Shown: positions 45,954 through 52,282 of the stretch, piece by piece | Layout of the letters: every line of letters begins with the position of its first letter | Numbering within the stretch: position 1 is the stretch's first letter | IMG/VR virus record: IMGVR_UViG_3300006112_000008 | Coordinates: 62,001-126,000 of that record | Direction: 5' to 3' (one strand) | DNA from: a virus | DNA length: 64,000 nucleotides | Program-made: the position numbers and the translations under genes | Notes under the pieces: generated by a model | Databases searched by the model: none | Seen by the model: only the letters and a program-made list of their open reading frames with translations | Told to the model about the DNA's origin: nothing

Positions 45954-46922
45954 TCAAGATGGCTGTGTTGACTGTGAATCGTTATTTCGTGAAGATAGAT
46001 AGCCTGCACCTAAACCAATACCAGTACCAATTAAACTGTTTCTTAAAAGCCCTGTTCTAGCTGCACGGATAAAAGGATATGAAAGCTTTCGCCAGTTAGG
46101 GTAATTTATTCCAACAAGTCCAGGTTCTACCTGCTGTATCCTAGTACCTAATATTCTTTTTATTGCCTCTCTTGCAGGCCCTAAGAATGTTGCAGCTCCT
46201 CCGGCTCCCGCTCCCACAACACCAGCTAATGCCGGTCCAGCATAATTGTTATTACTATTTGAACTTACTAGTGCAGATAGTTCTCCTCCGGGCAGTGCGG
46301 TAGCGTAAGGATGGTTTTGTAAAATAGCTGAAGCAGAAGACAGCTCCATATCGTTTGGCTTAGATTCACTAGAAATTATTGGTGTAGCTGCTCCTGCAGC
46401 TCCTGCCAGTAATGCATTGGTTTTTGCATCTCCCCAGGCATGCGAAACAAGTCTATTACGGTAGGCTGGATTATTTATAGCTCTATCTAAATTTCTACCT
46501 AATTGAAAGGGACTGCGTAATTCTCCCCATCTATTGATAGGTAGTCTAGGTCCCAATATTCTAGCACCTGCCCCAACTAAAAAACCTGCAGGAAGACCCA
46601 CCAAACCTAACTTAAGCGCATTTTCAACTGCCTGCCTAGCTACGTTTTTCTTATTTCCCTGCGAATGTTTTATTCTTTCAACCGCAGCAGATATTTGATT
46701 CGCTCTGGTATTAGGGTCAGGAGAGATTGTAGCTAAACTAGGAGCTAGCTCTTTTAAGTAAGGCACAGCTCCCTGCATACTTGAGGGAAGATCCTCTGCC
46801 ACATCAGTAAAGCTATATTTACCAGGCTGCTGATAATAAATATTATCCCTAAGTACTTTTAGGGCTAAATATTTTTTAAGCAGACTATCCTTTTCAGGGG
46901 ATGTATTAGAATTCGAGGGCAT
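45954..46922 (-). CDS. Glycine-zipper membrane-like virion protein, 322 aa
   Basis: Overlaps the upstream 763-aa gene by 17 nt. Four hydrophobic Gly/Ala segments are seen: LGLVGLPAGFLVGAGARILG, ALLAGAAGAATPIISSE, YAGPALAGVVGAGAGGAATF and a final LIGTGIGLGAGYLSS, separated by basic loops. Such GxxxG-rich helices suggest membrane insertion or oligomeric pore formation. The tail is Ser/Asn/Gln-rich. It is probably an ejection or inner-head protein; no recognised family. Confidence 0.5.
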   Translation of the reverse strand: MPSNSNTSPEKDSLLKKYLALKVLRDNIYYQQPGKYSFTDVAEDLPSSMQGAVPYLKELAPSLATISPDPNTRANQISAAVERIKHSQGNKKNVARQAVENALKLGLVGLPAGFLVGAGARILGPRLPINRWGELRSPFQLGRNLDRAINNPAYRNRLVSHAWGDAKTNALLAGAAGAATPIISSESKPNDMELSSASAILQNHPYATALPGGELSALVSSNSNNNYAGPALAGVVGAGAGGAATFLGPAREAIKRILGTRIQQVEPGLVGINYPNWRKLSYPFIRAARTGLLRNSLIGTGIGLGAGYLSSRNNDSQSTQPS

Positions 46923-49197
46923 CTTCCTTACCCATGTTGATGTTTAATTCTGGGGATTTACGCTTAAGGAAGATGACTAATTCTCCAAGATTTTTAAATA
47001 CATTAGTGACCAACTCTGAGAGCTGGGGGAGGTCATTTCTTCCGTACATCTCCACAAATTTATCAGTATCCCAGTTAAGAAGGAAAATAATTCTGCCCAG
47101 TCTATCCATACCTTCTATTAACGACGGAATGTATTCTGTGATCTTGTCGCTGACACCTACATATTTAGCCAATGTGGCCATGGTCTGAACGTCGAATATT
47201 TCTTTCTGTCCGTTCTGAGCCATCTGGGCGGCCTGGTTTACATATTTAGGATCAATCTTGTTCTTAGGGCTGGACGGGTCCACTCCTTCAACTTCCGGCA
47301 TCACCGTTAAACCTAAGGCTGTAGGATCTCCTGTGTAGCGAATGTCTGCAGGGAGTCGACTCTCTTGACCAACTCCAACATATGTCGGCTGTCCCACCTG
47401 GTTGGTGTACGGCGCTTCCTCGTAAGGGATGGGATAATAGTCTCCTGTATAAGCAATTTTTACATGTCCTGAAATTGCCTTGGAGGGAGTGAGATTATCA
47501 ATAACTTCACAAGCCTGCTTGAAGTCTAATCCAACTTCAGTAACCATGGCAATCTTGGCCTTCATTGGATTGTCATACTTTTTCTTCGCTCCGGCAATAT
47601 CGCTAAAGTACTCACTGCCGTTTGTTCTTACAGTCATCGGGAAAATATTATTCCTAGTAAGAAACGAATTTAATGCCCATACACCGCCCGGCCTATTCTC
47701 TAAATACTTTTCGTGAGCTTTGGCTCTCTCGGCTTGAGCTTTATCTGCTTCACTTTTATCTTTATTTGAGGCATCTAAAGAAACATATGGAGCTTCAACA
47801 CCACAATAACCATATTCATTCATTGGGTGGAACTTCACCTCTAAAAGCTTATAACCTGAAGGTACATATACCGTGTGCCCATGATAATCAAGCCCACCAT
47901 TAGGTTTCTTGGTCATTACGAGCAATATCTCTTTGGCTTTTCTGGGATGTCTATAATAGTTTCCACGAGGAAGATTATGAACACTGCCGGGCCTATCTGT
48001 CATTCCATGATTATGATCTTGATACTCATAACCGGTCTTAGGATCCTCGTGAATAGAAAACGGCTCTACACTAATTCTTCTGATCCCTTGCGCATCTTTA
48101 AAGTTAGCATTAATTCTAAATGGCTGAGTAGCCTGCATTTGCTCGTTAATAAGAACATAAACCGAAGTATAGCTAGGACGAGCTTCAGCGGGATCCACCA
48201 TCATCTTGTGGACTAAAGAATAGTCTGCGACTTTGAGTTGATCTTTAACAAAAACCATCTTAGTGTCTGCCACATAAGCGGTTCCTTTGTCTTCAGCATC
48301 AAGGTTGATAATTATCGCATCATCCGTGGCAAAATCTTGTTGAAGCTGCTTAGGACGAACAAGGATTAAACCGTAGTTAATATTTCCTGTTGTTGTGATA
48401 TATGGATAAAAGCCAGACTCTACAGGATTTTGGAATGTCTTTACATAATCAACAGCGCCAAACTTAGATTTTTTATCTACAGGACGTTTGTCAATTATTA
48501 TAAATCCCTGAGTCATAACGTCTTTTCTTTGCTTTTCATCAAGCTTCAAGACCTCAGGTTTTTGGTCTTTCATCACCACCTTAACATCATTTCCCTCTCT
48601 ATATTTGTCACCATCTTCTGTTTCTACAACAGCTTCTGCAACTTTCTCTATAGGATAGAAGCGTAGTACAGACTCGCAAAAGTCTGCGTCCTTCTCTAAA
48701 AGCTCTGTGAATGCTCTCTTTGTTTTATTATCAGAATCCTTTACGTAATCTATGCAAGAGGCTATGGTGTACTTACCTGTACGAGGAGGAATAGTCATCT
48801 GGCGATAGTCGCCTTGAGTCATATCCTGTAGAACCTTCTGTCTTGGTTCTTTTGCTACGGCACCCAAATTAGTGGTTTCGTCTTTTAAGAATAACTCAGC
48901 AAAGTCTTCATCCAGAGGATAAAACTGCTCGTTATTTTTAGAATAAAGAAGATCGAGATTCTTTACTTTACCGTCCACGAAGAAAGCAGGTACATAAAGG
49001 ATTTGTCCTCCATGAGAGCGAAATCCAAAAACACCAAGAGCCTTGGTGTTGTCCTCGTTCTTTTTTACGATCTCAAAGCCTATTAAAAACGGAAGAAGAT
49101 TCTTCAAACTGTCCTGAAGCTTGTTATAGGCAAGCTGAAAAAATGACTGCTCTAATGAATCGTCGCCCGCCTTTTTTGTTTTAGAAAAATTTGCCAT
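46906..49197 (-). CDS. Large unknown protein in the RNA polymerase/head cluster, 763 aa
   Basis: Not recognised. Mixed alpha/beta with Lys/Asp/Glu bias. The N-terminal ~120 residues include FGFRSHGGQILYVPAFFVDG and YSKNNEQFYPLDEDFAELFL. The centre (~260-540) is beta-rich (NYGLILVRPKQLQQDFATDD, NAVYVLINEQMQ-like) with Tyr/Gly/His motifs (GYEYQDHNHGMTDRPGSVHN). The C-terminus is helical (DRLGRIIFLLNWDTDKF). There is no polymerase motif and it does not look like the missing middle of beta. It follows the beta-prime C-terminal gene after a 74-nt gap with a TATAAATT box. A virion or polymerase-associated protein is possible. Confidence 0.5.
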   Translation of the reverse strand: MANFSKTKKAGDDSLEQSFFQLAYNKLQDSLKNLLPFLIGFEIVKKNEDNTKALGVFGFRSHGGQILYVPAFFVDGKVKNLDLLYSKNNEQFYPLDEDFAELFLKDETTNLGAVAKEPRQKVLQDMTQGDYRQMTIPPRTGKYTIASCIDYVKDSDNKTKRAFTELLEKDADFCESVLRFYPIEKVAEAVVETEDGDKYREGNDVKVVMKDQKPEVLKLDEKQRKDVMTQGFIIIDKRPVDKKSKFGAVDYVKTFQNPVESGFYPYITTTGNINYGLILVRPKQLQQDFATDDAIIINLDAEDKGTAYVADTKMVFVKDQLKVADYSLVHKMMVDPAEARPSYTSVYVLINEQMQATQPFRINANFKDAQGIRRISVEPFSIHEDPKTGYEYQDHNHGMTDRPGSVHNLPRGNYYRHPRKAKEILLVMTKKPNGGLDYHGHTVYVPSGYKLLEVKFHPMNEYGYCGVEAPYVSLDASNKDKSEADKAQAERAKAHEKYLENRPGGVWALNSFLTRNNIFPMTVRTNGSEYFSDIAGAKKKYDNPMKAKIAMVTEVGLDFKQACEVIDNLTPSKAISGHVKIAYTGDYYPIPYEEAPYTNQVGQPTYVGVGQESRLPADIRYTGDPTALGLTVMPEVEGVDPSSPKNKIDPKYVNQAAQMAQNGQKEIFDVQTMATLAKYVGVSDKITEYIPSLIEGMDRLGRIIFLLNWDTDKFVEMYGRNDLPQLSELVTNVFKNLGELVIFLKRKSPELNINMGKEDALEF

Positions 49198-49213
49198 AAT
49201 TATATAATCCCAG

Positions 49214-49221
49214 AATTTATA
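49214..49221 (-). promoter_or_regulatory. Late-promoter-like TATAAATT box
   Basis: The minus strand reads GTTTATAAATTCTGGGATTA in the gap before the 763-aa gene, 7 of 8 matches to TATAAATA. It is preceded by a small hairpin (AAGCT...AGCTT) that overlaps the beta-prime stop region. Confidence 0.3.
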
Positions 49222-49271
49222 AACAATATTACGTATTTTTTAACCTACATGCAAGCTTCTAAATAGCTTAA

Positions 49272-51134
49272 CTACTCTTTGAAATTTGTGTGTTCGCCAA
49301 ATCCTACACCATGAGCAATGCCAGGAATAGGGCTAGGTCCTCTAATGTCAGAAGAAGCTCCTTCGTTCACGGCATTACTAAAACGCTTTGCTAGATTTGT
49401 ACTATAGAGCACATGCATAAAGTCATCTACGTGCTCAGGTACGTCTAATAGTCTAACCATGTGAGGTTCAAAATTGGGGGGATCGTCATTAACCTCAACA
49501 GATTCTATTCCATGCTCTGTTAAATTTTTAATAACCGACGAAGATATTCTTGTACCTATTGTATAATGTAAAGCAGGCTTTTCCAAATATTTACCGTAGG
49601 CTAAGTCTGATCTTAAAATTTTACTGTTAGGTCTAGGTACATAATTCTTCTCAAGTGCGGCGTATGAAACAATTTGATCGGGTAGAAAGTCACCAAGCCC
49701 GTCATTATCATTTATTTTTACGTGATCTATGGCGGACCTGGCGATCAATTCAAAGTTTCTTCTATTTACTCCCAGGTTACCCTCATCAAAAGCCTTTTTC
49801 ATTGCTTGAGCATAATAGCTTCTTCCCTCACCTATACCTTTGTATCTTACAACCTCGCTAGGATCAACTAGTCCCGAACTTAGCACATCCCCTTGTTCAA
49901 CTTTATCTCCAACCTTAACATAAGGCTCTTGCCCTACACCTATATAATACTCTGTATCATTTATTTTTATAAAATATCCACCGGCGGCAGCATGTTGAAC
50001 ATTTGTAACAATTCCATCTTCTTGAGCGAGTGGAGCCTTGTTTAAAAATGTCTTTGGAATATTGGCTAGCTGATTAATCATCTTGAACCCTGTGACCCCA
50101 CCTAAAGATGTGGCGGCTCCTCCTCCGTGTCTCAGTTTCATCGCGTACTCGGTCAAGGGTTCGCTGACTGCGGTACCCGCCACTAAACCAATATAACTAT
50201 CAGGGGCCGCCAGCCCCTTTTCTCTTCTGCCTACACATAATTGGCAAACGGCTCCAAAGTGACTGTTGTTACTTGCCTTGCAAGTCATGGGCGAGCGTAT
50301 CAAAATTTTATCAATTCCATGACTTTTCAAGTCATTTAACATCTTAGCAGTAACTTCATTATTACGCTTATACTCTCCTGCGGGTTGTGCAAGATAAGCA
50401 CCAACAGAATCTTTATCTGAGGTAGGTACACTTATTCCGCTTGTGGTTCCGCAATCATGTTCTGTAACTTGTAGATTCATCAGGGCTCTGGAGAACTGCT
50501 TAGAGCTGTATCCACCCTGAGCCACACCAATCTTTTTAACAACCTCACCAGAACGAGTACCAAAAGATGTGACTAAATATTCTGGAAGAGATAATCCTTC
50601 GGCAAAAGAGCTCTTAACGGGGATATCCATCTTAGGGTTACCTTCCGCATCCACTACAATTCCCTGAGTTGCGATAGTTGATCTATATTGTGCAGGAGAT
50701 CCTCTAGACCCTGCTAAAATAATCTTAGCCAAAGACTTATTATTCTTAAGTCCCTCATCAAGAATAGTTTTGTTGGTTTCTTCCATCAAAGAATTATATT
50801 TATCAAAAATTCTTTGATTCTTGATGTGCTCTGGGTCTTTAGAGCTTTTTACCTTTTCCTGGAACTCATCGAACTTATCATAAATTTCTTTAGTATTAAC
50901 AGGAGAAACAAGATCTTTAAGAGTGATGGATGTTCCTTGCCTAGTGGCTACTTCAAATCCAAGCCTAGTAAGATCTGAAGCAATTTTACTATAATTCTCC
51001 GGCTCCTGCTTTACCAGCTCACTAAAAAGGTTAGAGATTCCCTTTTTATCGAGAATCTGCCCATCTATCATGTGGTGTAAGTGTCTAGGAGTATACTCCT
51101 TTAAAAGTATTCTCCCTACCGTGGTAACAGGCAT
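49272..51134 (-). CDS. RNA polymerase beta-prime subunit, C-terminal part, 620 aa
   Basis: Starts MPVTTVGRILL, exactly at the TTVGR motif of bacterial beta-prime. AGSRGSPAQYRSTIATQG (141-158) is the F-loop motif. FAEGLSLPEYLVTSFGTRSG (177-196) and following GGYSSKQF form the bridge-helix region. Cys228, Cys285, Cys297 and Cys300 reproduce the second zinc site (DCGT ... TC ... VCQLCVGR). SEPLTEYAMKLRHGGGAAT (324-342) is the trigger loop with Met332 and His336 kept and Arg changed to Lys333. The C-terminal SSGLVDPSEVVRYKGIG and final IPGIAHGVGFG match the end of beta-prime. It pairs with the 995-aa polypeptide to complete beta-prime. Confidence 0.9.
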   Translation of the reverse strand: MPVTTVGRILLKEYTPRHLHHMIDGQILDKKGISNLFSELVKQEPENYSKIASDLTRLGFEVATRQGTSITLKDLVSPVNTKEIYDKFDEFQEKVKSSKDPEHIKNQRIFDKYNSLMEETNKTILDEGLKNNKSLAKIILAGSRGSPAQYRSTIATQGIVVDAEGNPKMDIPVKSSFAEGLSLPEYLVTSFGTRSGEVVKKIGVAQGGYSSKQFSRALMNLQVTEHDCGTTSGISVPTSDKDSVGAYLAQPAGEYKRNNEVTAKMLNDLKSHGIDKILIRSPMTCKASNNSHFGAVCQLCVGRREKGLAAPDSYIGLVAGTAVSEPLTEYAMKLRHGGGAATSLGGVTGFKMINQLANIPKTFLNKAPLAQEDGIVTNVQHAAAGGYFIKINDTEYYIGVGQEPYVKVGDKVEQGDVLSSGLVDPSEVVRYKGIGEGRSYYAQAMKKAFDEGNLGVNRRNFELIARSAIDHVKINDNDGLGDFLPDQIVSYAALEKNYVPRPNSKILRSDLAYGKYLEKPALHYTIGTRISSSVIKNLTEHGIESVEVNDDPPNFEPHMVRLLDVPEHVDDFMHVLYSTNLAKRFSNAVNEGASSDIRGPSPIPGIAHGVGFGEHTNFKE

Positions 51135-51135
51135 A

Positions 51136-51462
51136 TTATTTTTTGCTGGTTATTTTATCTAACAAATCTTTTACAGGAGAGGCTACTTTTAATTTATCCT
51201 TATCTATTTGATTTAATGCCTCTAAGTCCTGAAAAGCTCCATGCATTAATTTTCCCTCTAAATTATCATGGGCCTTATCTTGTTCTGATGTATCTAAATC
51301 TCCAGTATGCTCGTCCGTACTTTCTTCTGAGTTAATGACTCCTGCTGATTGCACTGCCTGCATATCCGCAAGTTTTTCTCGAATATAACAAGCATAGTCA
51401 AAATTTGCATCTTCTGGAGTGAAGCTGTCCAAATAATTGCTAACTTTTTCTAAGGAGCTCAT
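51136..51462 (-). CDS. Small acidic protein between polymerase genes, 108 aa
   Basis: Not recognised. Helical and acidic (SLEKVSNYLDSFTPEDANFD, SEESTDEHTGDLDTSEQDKA), ending in basic LDKITSKK. It overlaps the previous stop (ATGA) and ends one base before the beta-prime C-terminal gene. It may be a polymerase-associated or assembly factor by location; no motif supports this. Confidence 0.5.
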   Translation of the reverse strand: MSSLEKVSNYLDSFTPEDANFDYACYIREKLADMQAVQSAGVINSEESTDEHTGDLDTSEQDKAHDNLEGKLMHGAFQDLEALNQIDKDKLKVASPVKDLLDKITSKK

Positions 51463-52055
51463 TGTTGTGGTTTTCCTGATCCCATGGGAGCTGTATAAAT
51501 ACCACCTTGCCCCATAGCGGATTGCTGGGCTTGCTCTTGCTGAGCCTGATCTTCTGCTTGCTGCTGCTGCTTCTGCATAGCTTCCATTTTTTTATTATGG
51601 GTGTCCGCAAGTTGTTTAACCTTAAGCAAGCTATGGGTAGCCTTGCCGCCACTCGAAAGATCTAAGAGTTCTCTGACAGAAAGTGTTACCTTTGTGTTAT
51701 CGAGGCTGTTCTCCGCATTAACATTTCCTGCGGCTTGCTGAGGTTCCTGCTCGGCTTGTTCTGCCGGTTGGCCTTCCTGTGGTTGCTGAGGCTGCGCTTG
51801 TTGTTGACCTACCTGCTGGATCTGCTGGGCAAGCTGTTGCATGGCCTGGAGCTGCTGGTCGGGCGGAAGCTGTTGAAGTTGCTGCAACGCCGGGGAAATC
51901 TGCTGCTGAAGTTCGGGAGGGAGTTGAGAGATCATACCCATAAGCTGTTGCTGAGCTTGTTGCAACTGTCCCTGATCTTGTTGCGCCTGGGGATTTGGGA
52001 TGAACGCCTCTTTAACTAGGCCATCATAAGATTCTATAAGGGATTGAATATTCAT
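51459..52055 (-). CDS. Gln-rich low-complexity protein, 198 aa
   Basis: About one third of the residues are Gln, mostly in residues 20-110 (QQLMGMISQLPPELQQQISP, LQQLPPDQQLQAMQQLAQQI). A short compact segment (~115-150, VTLSVRELLDLSSGGKATHS) is followed by another Gln-rich helix and a GGIYTAPMGSGK tail. The N-terminal SLIESYDGLVKEAF resembles the short helical starts of head proteins. Probably a coiled-coil or phase-separating structural component; function unknown. It overlaps both neighbours. Confidence 0.55.
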   Translation of the reverse strand: MNIQSLIESYDGLVKEAFIPNPQAQQDQGQLQQAQQQLMGMISQLPPELQQQISPALQQLQQLPPDQQLQAMQQLAQQIQQVGQQQAQPQQPQEGQPAEQAEQEPQQAAGNVNAENSLDNTKVTLSVRELLDLSSGGKATHSLLKVKQLADTHNKKMEAMQKQQQQAEDQAQQEQAQQSAMGQGGIYTAPMGSGKPQQ

Positions 52056-52252
52056 TTGATATACTCCAGGTCTATTATTTTATTTATTTTCTTCTTTATT
52101 TCTTTTTTTAAAGTCTTAATTTTACCCTGTTGATGGGTACCCCTTAGTTCATGCTCTCCGGAATCAAGCCTGCGGAGTTCATCTAGATAGTGTTCTAGCT
52201 CCGCCAACTTTTCTTCATCAGTTAGCTTAAACCAAATTTCTTCATCTATCAT
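52052..52252 (-). CDS. Small charged coiled-coil protein, 66 aa
   Basis: Not recognised. Acidic helix (EEIWFKLTDEEKLAELEHYL), an HxxG turn and a strongly basic second helix (KIKTLKKEIKKKINKIIDLE). It starts 30 nt after the fused polymerase gene and overlaps the next start. Possibly a small polymerase-binding or DNA-binding helper by position only. Confidence 0.5.
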   Translation of the reverse strand: MIDEEIWFKLTDEEKLAELEHYLDELRRLDSGEHELRGTHQQGKIKTLKKEIKKKINKIIDLEYIK

Positions 52253-52282
52253 TGTATGTGATACTTAAAGTTTAATAAAGCT

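Noticed and set aside
44855-46009. GTG 46009 as start of the HTH protein
   Set aside because: It lies 56 nt inside the upstream gene; ATG 45940 is 13 nt after that gene's stop and gives a natural N-terminus.
51735-52019. Leu-rich plus-strand frame
   Set aside because: It is the complement of the CAG/CAA-rich Gln protein (Leu codons opposite Gln codons), not a membrane protein gene.
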